Positions 23,496 to 34,180 of a stretch of DNA of 64,000 bases are shown piece after piece. Under the pieces are notes generated by a model, which searched no databases, was not told the DNA's origin, and saw nothing but the letters and a program-made list of their open reading frames with translations. This DNA comes from Siphonodentalium dalli (taxonomy: Eukaryota; Mollusca; Scaphopoda; Gadilida; Siphonodentaliidae). The stretch spans positions 148,459,559 to 148,523,558 of the forward strand of contig CP136066.1 of the NCBI GenBank assembly GCA_032622095.1. Reading direction: 5' to 3'. The number at the start of each line of letters is the position of its first letter. Position 1 is the first letter of the stretch. The position numbers were made by a program, and so were the translations under genes.

Positions 23496-24111
23496 CTAGC
23501 CGATGAGCCCGACGTTGTCCGGGCTATTCAAAAACCAAATTTCAAGTCGATAGCTCTACCCGTTTCCGAGATCTGGTCTGCGCATGCGCGAAGCTGGCGT
23601 CGCACGAGCTCGGCGACCCGATAAAATTCGTATCCGGGGCAAGATACATTGACATAGCAAATTTCAAGTCGATAGCTCCACCCGTTTCCGATATCTCGTC
23701 TGCGCATGCGCGAAGCTGGTGTCGCACGGGCTCGGCGACCCGATAAAATTCGTATCCGGGGCAAGATACATTCACATAGCAAATTTCAAGTCGATAGCTC
23801 CACCCGTTTCCGAGATCTCGTCTGCGCATGCGCGAAGCGGGCGCCGCACGGGCTCGCCAATACGACAACGACGACCGCCTGGTCAAACTATACACACGTA
23901 CCAAGTTTCGAGTCGATAGCTCCACCCGTTTCCGAGATCTCGTCTGCGCATGCGCTGTACGGGCGTCGCACGGGCTCGCCAATACGACAACGACGACCGC
24001 CTGGTCAAACTACACACACGTACCAAGTTTCGTCCCGATCGGTCGAGAATCGTAGATTTGTATAAATGACAAACAGACAAACAGACAGAGGTCTTCAAAA
24101 TATATATGAGA
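23496..24111 (-). mobile_element. Helitron-like copy C, four core units (616 bp)
   Basis: Same architecture as copy B and only one base different in length. 3' hairpin GCCCGGACAACGTCGGGC, then TCATCGG and CTAG at 23496. The 5' TC is at 24111. The near-equal length and high identity suggest duplication of a B/C unit or repeated rolling-circle copying. Confidence 0.7.
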
Positions 24112-24625
24112 CTAGCCGATTAGCCCGACGTTGTCCGGGCTATTCAAAAACCAAATTTCAAGTCGATAGCTCCACAGCTCTACCCGTTTCCGAGATCTGG
24201 TCGGCGCATGCGCGAAGCTGGCGTCGCACGGTCTCGGCGACCCGATAAAATTCGTATCCGGGGCAAGATACATTCACATACCAAATTTCAAGTCGATAGC
24301 TCCACCCGTTTCCGAGATCTGGTCTGCGCATGCGCGAAGCTTGCGTCGCACGAGATCGGCGACCCGATAAAATTCGTATTCGGGGCAAGATACATTCACA
24401 TACCAAATTTCAAGTCGATAGCTCCACCCGTTTCCGAGATCTCGTCTGCACATGCGCTGCACGGGCGTCGCACGGGCTCGCCAATACGACAACGTCCACC
24501 GCCTGGTCAAACTACACACACGTACCAAGTTTCGTCCCGATCGGTCGAGAATCGTAGATTTGTATTAATGACAAACATACAAACATACAAACAAACAGAC
24601 AGAGGTCTTCAAAATATATATGAGA
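24112..24625 (-). mobile_element. Helitron-like copy D, three core units
   Basis: CTAG at 24112 with the same hairpin. Core units near 24205, 24327 and 24449. The 5' TC at 24625 abuts the next CTAG. Confidence 0.7.
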
Positions 24626-25055
24626 CTAGCCGATGAGCCCGACGTTGTCCGGGCTATTCAAAAACCAAATTTCAAGTCGATAGCTCTACCCAGCCCGACG
24701 TTGTCCGGGCTATTCAAAAACCAAATTTCAAGTCGATAGCTCCACCCGTTTCCGATATCTCGTCTGCGCATGCGCGAAGCTGGCGTCGCACGGGCTCGGC
24801 GATCTGATAAAATTCGTATCTGGGGCAAGATACATTCACATAGCAAATTTCAAGTCGATAGCTCCACCCGTTTCCGAGATCTCGTCTGCGCATGCGCGAA
24901 GCGGGCGCCGCACGGGCTCGCCAATACGACAACGACCGTGTCCGAGGAATTTTACCCCTAGATAGGAAGTTTGGTCTCGATCGGTTGAGAATCGTAGATT
25001 TGTATAAATGACAGACAGACACACAGATAGATTGTATCAAAATATATAAGAGAGA
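24626..25055 (-). mobile_element. Helitron-like copy E with duplicated hairpin head
   Basis: CTAG at 24626. The hairpin-containing head is repeated (about 24636-24691 and from 24692), a 56-bp tandem duplication. Two core units follow, near 24768 and 24889. The minus 5' end is at about 25055 (TCTCTCTTATATATTTTG). Confidence 0.65.
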
Positions 25056-25242
25056 TATGTAAATTAGATAGATTGTATCAAAATATATAAGAGAGATATG
25101 TAAATTATCTACACACCATTACTGGTGTTTGTCAAAGTTTAGTGGGGTATATCAATACTCATTCACGATCATATCATTGAGGTCCGGAGGATGTGGGTTA
25201 TCTCTCGAATACAGATTGTATCAAAATATATAGGAGAGAAGA

Positions 25243-25883
25243 TGGCAAATATTTTATATAAAGTAATCTGGGGGTTCTAAAATTAAGTGGCCTTTAAAGT
25301 ATATCGGTTCCTGAATATTACATACAGCCGCTGGGTTATCTTTTATTCGCCCAAGTTAGCCAAACACCGCAAACCGCGAAAATTACAACTTTTGAAAAAA
25401 AAAATTCTTAACAGCATCACTTTACCCGACCAATATCATAGAAACTTAGCAGTACCACTTGACCAGGGGAGTATCTATTTTACCGAAATCTAAGACAACA
25501 AACGTGCATGGGTTTACGCAAATAATTTAGACTGAACTACTTGATCAATTTAACAACAAACAAATTTAAAAAAAAATTTGAAACAAAATATAAGGAAACA
25601 AAACAATAGCGTCATAGCATCCACCGAGGTATCCCGAGTCACCACACACAGTTTGTTTGAAATCAATCCAAATGTCTGGGGGCCATATCTTTGTAAGCTT
25701 CATATTCCATATGTCTATCATTCTCTTATCATTCTTATCATTTTGCCGTCGAAGAATGCGTGCATGCCATAAAACTAAGTCCAGCAAATAAGATCGTCCA
25801 TTTGTAGCGTTAGCAGCATTCGCCCGGCAAAAACCACGATTCGCGGCCACGACGGTAGCGATGGTCATTGGAGAATATTCGTT
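25243..25883. other. No gene seen
   Basis: A 68-codon frame at 25287-25493 has no recognisable motif. Nothing supportable. Confidence 0.4.
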
Positions 25884-25949
25884 TCCACTCAAAATCGCGG
25901 CGACATCGCCGCGTTTAGATGTCGGTGAGTCGCCGCGATTTTGAGTGGA
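25884..25949. repeat. Perfect 21-bp inverted repeat
   Basis: TCCACTCAAAATCGCGGCGA at the left is mirrored by TCGCCGCGATTTTGAGTGGA at the right, around a 24-base centre. Confidence 0.85.
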
Positions 25950-26261
25950 CCGATCGCCACAATGAGCGGAATAAGACTGCTTCGTCTTGTGGGTACTGCA
26001 TTTGCACGATGATATGTTGGATATAACAATCTTTAGAGAAACGTTCTTCCACTGACCTTATACAGCGAATATATCTGTGTGAATAATTACATCTTGTTCA
26101 ACAGTTCAACAACATCTCACGACTAGATAACTTTATGAACTGGTGTATCGTTTATGCGTGCAAGTTGTAATTAGTCCTAAATATACACGATGAAGAAGAC
26201 CAGTGTCCGAAGCTCAGGGGCTGTATATCACATTGGAACCTAACGTCAGCAGTAATGAAGT

Positions 26262-26549
26262 TATATATATACCTTTATTTCCTCCGCAAACGGAGAGTTT
26301 AAACATTATGCATCATACACAAGATTAGTGTTTCAACATAGTTGACAAAAATAAACATCAATATATCACATGGTTTTATACACAAAATATGCGCAATACA
26401 AATTCAATGAGATATAAGCATTACACCTGTAGGCCTCGTGTATTTCTGATTTCACGAAACACATCAACTGGATAATTATACGAGTATCTGTCGAATGGAG
26501 CGAGACTGAGTTGTCTGCGATATAGCTTTATTTGCGTTATAAAGTACAT
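26262..26549 (-). mobile_element. Non-LTR retrotransposon 3' end (truncated)
   Basis: On the minus strand a 42-codon frame (26549-26421) contains SLAPFDRYSYNYPVDVFRE and ends in TAA. It is followed by untranslated sequence, then CGGAGGAAATAAAGG and a (TA)n tail at about 26262. The same CGGAGGAAATAAAG plus (TA)n ending occurs at 27609-27645, so this is a repeated 3' terminus rather than a host gene end. The peptide itself I cannot assign. Confidence 0.45.
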
Positions 26550-27179
26550 GTGTATATCATGTTTAGTTAGATGCTACTAAATACAAATTAATTATGTATA
26601 TCTTGTTTCTGTCTTCGAGCAGAGCGGTTCGTGAGCGGTTTACAAGTGATCCATTTAGTCGATAGATTCTAACCGGATCAGATCCGTATACATTTTCCAC
26701 AGTTTAAATGAATTTCGAACAAGAAACATGGTAAATTGCTTAATATCATGTCCCGCATGGGTGGCGGAATGCAAGCAAGAAATATCATCAACTGATCTAC
26801 GGGGCTCAAGTTGCCCAAAACACATATTGATTATCTTTGAGTAAATCGACGTTTCTTAATTGTACCTCGTGGTATTGTGCCTATTATGTTGACGGAAAAG
26901 GCCACATGTAATTTCACTTGAGCCTTGTCAAGGGTGTGGTTTTATTGTCAGCCAAGGACTATTTTACTCCCGAAAAAGTCCATAAATGTCTCATGTATTG
27001 AGATTTATCGGCATATTTCATCTGAACAACTGTAATTTCTTCTTGTCTATTATAAAACTGTGCCTGCGCCCTCGACAATCTAGTTTATGAATGTCGAGTA
27101 GCTCGTCCATTAACCCTGGCAAAAGGGGACCAATTGTGTATGTCTTCCCATTCATGTGCAGTAAACCTGTGGCGATGTG

Positions 27180-27600
27180 CTCATTAGCATCACCATCATC
27201 AACACCGGCGTCATCACTTATCATCATCGCCATCCGCATGACAATAGTCTATTGCCACCAACGTCATCGTAAACACCATCATCATCATCATCATCAGCAA
27301 CATCACGACCATCATCATAATTAACAACCATCGCCATCAACAACATCATCATAGTCGACATCATTAGTGCCGTCGGTACAATGCATCCGCATCTCTATTA
27401 TTATCATCATCATCATCACTTTGACTATCACCACAAGCATCACCGCCGTTATCATCAGTAACCATCACCAGCATCATCATCATCGCATCTTTATTATCAC
27501 CATCACCACCTCCACCGTCATCATCATCACCACAAGCATCATCACCATGATCATCACCGCCAACACCATCATTAACCATCATCAACATCATCACAACAAC
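27180..27600. repeat. (ATC)n-type interrupted trinucleotide microsatellite
   Basis: Long stretch of CATCAT/CACCAT triplets with interruptions. It yields His-, Ile- or Asp/Gly-rich open frames on both strands, which are low-complexity artefacts. Confidence 0.85.
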
Positions 27601-27608
27601 CAACACCA

Positions 27609-27720
27609 ATATATATATATGACTTTATTTCCTCCGTAAACGAAGATATAGTGTATACAATCACATACACATTATTACATAATTAACATAATTATACATT
27701 AAACATATTCATTGGCATAA
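27609..27720 (-). mobile_element. Second copy of the CGGAGGAAATAAAG-type 3' tail
   Basis: The minus-strand end TTACGGAGGAAATAAAGTC runs into a (TA)n tail, matching the terminus at 26262-26290. It is probably a very short 5'-truncated insertion. Confidence 0.45.
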
Positions 27721-27755
27721 TGTGTGTGAACAAACAATATATCGAAAATTATTTA

Positions 27756-27901
27756 GGAGATAAACATACCCTGTTGAGTTGTACATTCTGGGATTCGAGC
27801 ATGAAAACAGTTTGTGAACGAGCCGGCTTGCCGGCGAGTTCACAAACTGTTTTCATGCTCGAATCCCAGAATGTACAACGAAACAGGGTACGTTTATCTC
27901 C
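27756..27901. repeat. Near-perfect hairpin (~72-bp arms)
   Basis: GGAGATAAAC...GTTTATCTCC with matching inner arms (GTACATTCTGGGATTCGAGC, ATGAAAACAGTTTGTGAAC) and essentially no loop (centre GCCGGCTTGCCGGC). About half a dozen mismatches are visible. A 62-codon frame across it is a by-product. Confidence 0.85.
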
Positions 27902-28075
27902 ATTGTAATTCAATCTAGCAAGGATTTGCCAAAAAACTGTATAAAAAGTATCATTTAGTCATTTTCATGACACGAATCGAGACTTTCATTTCGCCGTTGT
28001 CACCGTGCACAAATCATTGGGTGTGTCCATTGCGTTATTCGGAACACTGCTCCGTAACCATTTCCCACCTGATAC

Positions 28076-28687
28076 AGACCAATGTTACTCTGTAGTAATA
28101 CAAAACTATTAGTTAAAATTCCTCAGTGATAAAGGGTATGTGGCATGCCACGCCAGCCGTTGAGGCATGCCAATATCCCATAATATGTCAAATATAGCGA
28201 ATTATCGAAATATGAAATACCACGAAAAAGCGAAATAGGAAAATACAGCGAAATTGCGGAATAAAAAATGCATCGAAATGACGAAATAGCGCGAATTATG
28301 AAATAAGAAATTATTTTTATTAACTAAATAACGGAGATATTTGAAGAAGTGTTTTTGACGAAATAACGGGCATATTTGGAGAAGTTTTTTTTAAAGAGCG
28401 TACCACAAACCTCCCCCAAGCCCACCCACCCAAGAGAAGAATTTTACTATATTTCACCACAGTTGATCTATTGTGGTGTTGTTATTTCTAATACAAATCG
28501 CCGTTATTTCGTAAATATACATTCTTTATAGAGTTATTACCCTGTGGCAATGTTACGATTTTAGCTTGTCAAAGAACATGTGGCATGCCTCAACGGCTGG
28601 CGTGGCATGCTACATACCCTATATCACTGAGGAATTTTAACTAATAGTTTTGTATTACTACAGAGTAACATTGGTCTGTATCGGGTG
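28076..28687. mobile_element. Inverted-repeat element with ~105-bp arms
   Basis: The left end CACCTGATACAGACC is mirrored at the right (GGTCTGTATCGGGTG). Arms include ACTCTGTAGTAATAC, AAATTCCTCAGTGAT and GGCATGCCACGCCAGCC. ATTTCC lies at both edges (28070-28075 and, two bases away, 28690-28695), a possible target duplication. The interior is non-coding and includes a degenerate CGAAATA array. Confidence 0.75.
28195..28310 (+). repeat. Degenerate CGAAATA short tandem repeat
   Basis: Words such as GCGAATTA, CGAAATATGAAATA, AGCGAAATAGG and AGCGAAATTGCGG follow one another at roughly 10-base spacing inside the inverted-repeat element. Confidence 0.55.
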
Positions 28688-28702
28688 TTATTTCCTGTGT
28701 GG

Positions 28703-28901
28703 CGGGTTGGCTCGTTTCGCTACTCCGTTCTGCGCCGATCAAATTGTACCCTACCACATTCAGATTTGATGCACGCTGAAGCGGCCGATGAACGGTATCT
28801 ATAGACAACAACGCGCGGGTGTGCTCGTTTCGCTACTCGTTCTGCGCCGATTACATTTGACCGTGCTACATTCAGATGTTATGCACGCTGAAGCGGCCGA
28901 T
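28703..28901 (+). repeat. Direct repeat, 111-bp period, two units
   Basis: GCTCGTTTCGCTACTC...TTCTGCGCCGAT...ACATTCAGAT...ATGCACGCTGAAGCGGCC occurs twice (from about 28703 and 28814) with small indels. A frame starting at 28788 includes repeat two and ends in a His run encoded by the microsatellite, so I do not call it coding. Confidence 0.7.
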
Positions 28902-29004
28902 GTCGGTGAATCGAAAACGAAAGTTAGCCGCTCTCGGCCAATCAGAATGCTTGATTTTAGTGACAAATACTCAATTGAATTACAATTGAGTATAATTCGC
29001 GACG

Positions 29005-29300
29005 AATACCACCACCTCCACCGTCATCATCATCATCATCATCATCATCACCATTGACCATCACCACAATCGTCAACCGCCATAATAATCAGTAACCATT
29101 ACCAGCATCGTCGCAACAACCACCACCAATATCATCATCATCATCATCATCACCACCTCCACCGTCATCGTCGTCATCACTATGACCATCACACAGTCAT
29201 CACCGCCATCATTAGCAGCATCATCACAACAACCACCACCACCAATTTCATCATCATCCCCAGAAGGATCATCGTTATCGTCATCATCATAATCACTATT
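29005..29300. repeat. (ATC)n-type interrupted microsatellite, second block
   Basis: CATCATCAT and CACCAC triplets with interruptions, similar to 27180-27600. Confidence 0.8.
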
Positions 29301-29425
29301 AGTAGAGTCGCTTATGTACTTCCGTGGGAATTTTTATGTAGAGGCTATGATTTTATGACAAGGTATCACTTGTTTTGTCGTAAACAGTTTGTTAAACTTC
29401 ATGGGTCCGCGACTGGAAGGAATTA

Positions 29426-29447
29426 TGACGTCACAAAAATGACGTCA
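29426..29447. promoter_or_regulatory. Two TGACGTCA palindromes, 14 bp apart
   Basis: TGACGTCA occurs at 29426-29433 and 29440-29447. This is the known consensus cAMP response element bound by CREB/ATF bZIP dimers. No promoter or gene is evident beside it, so function is unproven. A further single copy is near 2374. Confidence 0.35.
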
Positions 29448-29459
29448 TTGTCAGTTCAG

Positions 29460-29819
29460 TTCAGATGTTGGGTTGTCCTAAGAACTGACGAATTCTGTCC
29501 ATATGTTTAACTGTTGTACATTTTTTCAGTGAGGGCAATTCATCAATAGTAAGTCTCAAAGTACAATACCCAAATTCACGAAAAACTGTTATTCCAGTCA
29601 AAGATGGCTGCCAAAATGGCACCAGAAAATCAACAATTTTGCGATTTTCAAGAATCTCATGCAAATGACCTTCCTTTTGGTAGCGATTGCGAATTGTGAT
29701 AATTCAGTTATTGCTTCAGCAGGAATCAGGGAGCTAAATGTGTTCCAGAGTCGGGGAGCGAGTACACTGTGGAATGATACAGGTGAAGGTAACTGAAGCA
29801 TGAGCTTCACATGATACAT
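29460..29819 (-). pseudogene. Possible LINE C-terminal fragment
   Basis: A 73-codon minus frame from 29819 contains SFHSVLAPRLWNTF followed by ELSQFAIATKRK. This resembles the APRLWN...F+..LK ending of many CR1/Jockey-type LINE ORF2 proteins. A second overlapping frame (29664-29461) continues on the same strand with no motif I know. No tail is seen. It is a weak call based on one motif. Confidence 0.35.
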
Positions 29820-30485
29820 GTGACACGTTATTAAAAGATGACATCGTGTTTATATGATTTGTATATCATATCTATATAATTTAAACTGGCGAATTAATGG
29901 GGGAATGGATTTTTGTGAGTGGGAAATTTATTTAACTAGCTGCTGTAGTTCTGGGTTATTTCCAGATCAAATTTGGCTGTGGGATAGCCATTTCGTACAC
30001 TTAGGGATTTATTTTTAAAAGTAAACACATGACCTATGATTTTTCTTACATTTTCGTGATCAACTGGTGTCAATCTAGCCGGGCAAACAGCACTGAAGTG
30101 GCCTGCATTGGCCGAAATGTTAACACTGTCGCCTATGGGAAACCATTTAGTTCAGTGATTCCAGCAATGTAGTGGACTAATTGTATTGTACAAAATATAT
30201 TCAATCTGTCACAAATTCACTTTAGACAATGAATTATAGCATTTTGTCAAATATTAATTCCGATATTCTAGCAATAGATTTAAAGAAATGAGCGGAATTC
30301 CGTGAGGGGAAAGAAATATTCGTACCACATACGGAATTATTATCACACTTCAACAGAACTGTTCAATTTCATCCATGATGGCTACCAAAATGGCAGTCAA
30401 AATATAAAAGTCAGTGTTCGTTACAACACCAGGTGTTGACCTGGTATTCCACAATGGGGAAATAGGTTAATCGGCTAATTTTAAG
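29820..30485. other. No gene seen
   Basis: No supportable gene. It contains one ATGGCTACCAAAATGGC word of the dispersed GCCATTTTGG family (near 30378). Confidence 0.45.
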
Positions 30486-30645
30486 TAAATGCGCATAGCT
30501 TTAATTTCTTGTACAAATTAACGGATGTCCTATACTGTATAGGTTTCATGTCTTAAAATGTTAAATAAATGCGCATAGTTTTACTTGCTTATACAAATGA
30601 ACGGATGTCCTGTACTGCATACGAGTCATGTCTTCAAAGTTCCTG
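30486..30645 (+). repeat. 80-bp direct repeat, two units
   Basis: TAAATGCGCATAG...CAAAT(T/G)AACGGATGTCCT...TCATGTCTT occurs at 30486 and again at 30566. It is non-coding. Confidence 0.75.
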
Positions 30646-30649
30646 ATAT

Positions 30650-33600
30650 TAAGTGAGAAGGGAATGAGAAAATCCAACTCTCTATGTGAAATTAGAAAGT
30701 CGGAGTACTAATTGAGAAATAACGGTGGTTACCATATCAAATGGCAATTGGTGATGCAGATAAGTGTTGGTGTTTGTTCTTTTCGTGATATATCCTCAGT
30801 AGAAAATGCCTATCGTGTATCATATAATGTAGCAATACACATCTGTTTATTGTGATAGCTATGAAGTTGGGATTGTATTTCTCAGCTATACCACGATTCT
30901 TCTTGGCAAGCTAGAAACAACACATCTTTGTTGATATAAACTCAAACAATAGTAGAATTAGTCATTTGGCCTGCTTGTCTCACTGTTAGTAGCGCTGTAA
31001 CCTTGAATTAAATTCGCATGGTAATACCATTTGAACCTCGTTTAGCTGAACTTGTCATGTTTCAATCGTATTGATAACCATGACAAATCAAAATAGAATA
31101 GACACCCATAGGTGGATAATATATTCGTATAAGGGTAGCGTATCAAGATCTAAGTGATATGTTGTGAATACCAGGTTCTGAAATCTGGACGATATTCAAC
31201 AAAGTAGTCCAACCACTTCCATAGCATATGTGGAGTCCGTTTGTGAAGTTACTATACGTTATTGACTTCCCGGGACATGTTTATTCAGTTGAAATGAATA
31301 TTATCATACGCCAGGGTAAATTCCCGACACCAGACGAAGTGGTGTGTCTGGTTCTTGGCTGTCCTTGTGTTCAGTTAATTGGTGTTAGCGATACAAAGGG
31401 ATTCAACCAACATACGAAATGTTTCTTGGTATGAACACATTAGGCTGATATGGACCATTGATAGTATACAGCAAAATGATATTCCATATTGATTTCTATA
31501 ATTTAGCATGGATAGTTTAGTGGGACAATGCATTGCGTGTGTACTTCAGTTCAACAGGAAAGTCGTTTAGATGCAGTTTAGATGACGAACGAATGTAAAT
31601 GGTAAACGCAATAGATACGAGCCAAAATGGACAGACGGGATACTTATGATATTGCTAATTCTCGCGTTTTGACGACCTGTACACGTCGGGAAACGTATGA
31701 AGAATCCATTGGTAGTGATGGGTCTTCTGTGTCATGTCATCGGTTTGATTTATCATGTCCAATATACTCTGGAATCTAGGTTCTGAATACTGAATGACAT
31801 AATGGGGCAGCTAACTTCTTACAACACAATGTGAAGTAATATTTGGAGTTAAGAACAGCTCGTGACGTGCCATGTTGATTCTGATTAGAACGTTATCATG
31901 AACCAAAGGAAATGAGGAAATGATGGAAGTTGAATTAGCACGCTTAACTAACTATGGAATTGACCGTGGTTCACTATAATACTAATGACATCTTTCAGAA
32001 CATATTATATAGACCGATCCACCCATATCCTGCTGCCTCAAATTGTTCTAAGTCTGTTCGACTAGGAGTTATCAGATCAGTCTGGCTATATCCCATAAAT
32101 TGTACATAACATGCTGACTTCATGCATCATGATTATCTACCCCGACAAATGGCATATATAGATCAACTTCAGCAGAAATATAAATGGTCATGGAACAGGC
32201 TATTGTACGAAGAGCTCCATACATGTTCACTTGATAAGCAATCCAGGTTGAACAGTATTTATTCCAATAATAATACAACAATAAGTATACGTTTCATTGT
32301 GGACCGGATTCGACATCAACTCTGCAGGCTTTTGTGAGTAATTTCGGGAATAATTTTATATTCACCCCACCTATCGAGAGTATGATGGTCCAGATACACA
32401 TTAGGCCACTTGTATATGAGACAAACTAATTCTATACATACACGTAGTATTACACAAAAATATGCCAATATCGCTGTAATACAAGTAACTAAATATAGTT
32501 GAGTTCTTGTTCAAATTTGGGTTCTAGTTCAAATTTGTCATCGTCCCATCTTGGTCGTCATATTAATGCACACGTGGATATCTATCGGTACTTAGTATGA
32601 ACTGGTGACTAGAAGCAGTTTAAACATGAGGCAATCATCAACATTTCTTCCTACGCATATATATTTGTCAGACTGGTAGAAGCGGGTGTCTGATCACTAA
32701 GAGTATTCATACAAGGATGAAATTTACGAAGACTTTTATGGATATTATGTCAGAAAACCTCCGTGTAAATTCGGCATACTATCTAACCTCGTTCATCAAC
32801 CAAGCCTATACCGGCGGTATATATTTACAATGGGGAAATGGACAAGATTAAATTATAGCTATAATATCTTAACAAGGCCCCGGGCGATCTCATGGTTTAT
32901 AGTGTCCATTAATGCTTCAGAGGCCAGTCACTGTTAGCTATATACAGTAATCTGATTGAGTCAGTCGCTAGACCTTTTAGTACATGAGTAGATATCTTCA
33001 CTAATTATCGATATGCAAGAAAGTATGGCGACCACATGCAACATTTGATCGCTGGTAGCTGACAGCGCGTGAAGTTGGCGACTTCACTATTCTCTCCTCA
33101 TACCATGTTGGTCTCTATTAAAATATTTATAATATCATAATCGAGTTAGGCACAAGCCCATATACTTAACGTGTTTTGCTTAAACATATATTACGGTTTT
33201 TATATAGTGAATGGTATGTTCTAACCGAAACACATGTATGATAATGATATGCATATGTGCCATTCTTACACGCTGTGATATATTGCGGACATATATGTAG
33301 CTGAATGTCAAATTTCTATATTTCCGCCACATTGACGGCCATCTCGATTACAATAAGATATTAATAACTTCGGATTATCCAAATCGAAGTACATTCATTC
33401 ATATATCTAACACTTTCTCCTGTGGTGGTCATGTAATTTGACGTATAAAAAATATGATGTTTCACAATGCTTTTTTGAAAAATAATTATCATATTAACTA
33501 GCATTTTGAGTCATTGCGGTAAGACAACTAATAGGAATGTGTCATAACATGGCGAGTATTTATTTTGAAGAAGAAAATTAGTCTACTACATTCTCTGTCT

Positions 33601-34180
33601 ACATGACATAAATGTAATTGGATGTTAGAGGGTAAAATTCGCGTATTCTCGTATTTTGGCGCCATTTTGGAAGCCATCTATGATTCAGTTGACAGATTCT
33701 GGATTCAGTTAGATGTATATACCCTATGTAATTATCCTACTCAATTCCATCACCGATTGATTCAAATTTTCGTTAAGGAAATAATTAGAAAATAAAAAAG
33801 TATTTTTTGGTGAAATTCATACCACTTCCTTTAAAACATTGCATTTGGAGAAGAAAATCAAGGTTATGATACAAGAAATCAACTAATATGATGCTTAAGT
33901 TATATTTTATCAAGATTGAAGAGAAGGATATTCCCTAATCGTCGCCAGTTCGATATAATCGAAAATGATGCAGGCGACATATATGGAAAAACATTTCCCC
34001 ACTTCCGGTCGCCATTTTGGCGGCCATCTTTGATCGAGAGGAATTTTTTTATATATATATATATATATAAATATAACATGGCGTCACACCATACCCTGTA
34101 CAAAAGGATTGCCATATATTTTATATCACAATTATATTTTTATCATGAAATCCAACAATAGCGAACTTAAGGAAATGAGG
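30650..34180. other. No gene seen (3.5 kb)
   Basis: Only short frames (for example 31228-31434 and 32122-32337 on plus) with no recognisable motif. Near 33658-33690 and 34008-34030 there are GCCATTTTGG...GCCATC words of a dispersed family. A (TA)n run lies at about 34050-34070. Confidence 0.45.

Larger units (their letters stand above)
22270..24915. repeat. ~122-bp core repeat, 16 units in five blocks
   Basis: Each unit reads AATTTCAAGTCGATAGCTCC, then ACCCGTTTCCGAGATCT, then TCTGCGCATGCGC, then a link of one of two kinds: a GACCCGATAAAATTCG type between units or a CGCCAATACGACAACG type nearer the minus-strand 5' end. Thirteen units keep GCGCATGCGC exactly and three have one mismatch. Because 122 is not divisible by three, the many overlapping ORFs on both strands here are artefacts of repetition. 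Confidence 0.85.
21533..25242 (-). mobile_element. Head-to-tail concatemer of Helitron-like elements
   Basis: Read on the minus strand, this region is a chain of elements. Those with recognisable 3' ends finish in a GC hairpin, 7 nt, then CTAG, and most copies begin TC(T)...ATATATTTTG followed by a CTGT-rich stretch. CTAG boundaries fall at 21533, 22158, 22881, 23496, 24112 and 24626. At five of them the next copy's TC 5' end abuts directly with no intervening host base. The outermost left end is CTAG followed by T. A 5' TC, a 3' hairpin with CTRR, and insertion between A and T are the defining ends of Helitrons. Rep/helicase coding sequence is absent, so these are non-autonomous. Four kinds of copy are seen, the commonest carrying ~122-bp core repeats. 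Confidence 0.75.

Noticed and set aside
22270-24915. Regularly spaced repeat resembling a CRISPR array
   Set aside because: Units are ~122 bp, adjacent and diverged, with no unique spacers, and the setting is eukaryotic.
22153-25040. Dozens of overlapping Arg/Ser-rich ORFs on both strands
   Set aside because: They are all translations of the 122-bp core repeat and its complement; the period is not a multiple of three and stop-free runs arise from the GC-rich unit.
27091-27639. His/Ile- and Asp/Gly-rich ORFs
   Set aside because: Generated by (ATC)n microsatellite sequence in different frames.
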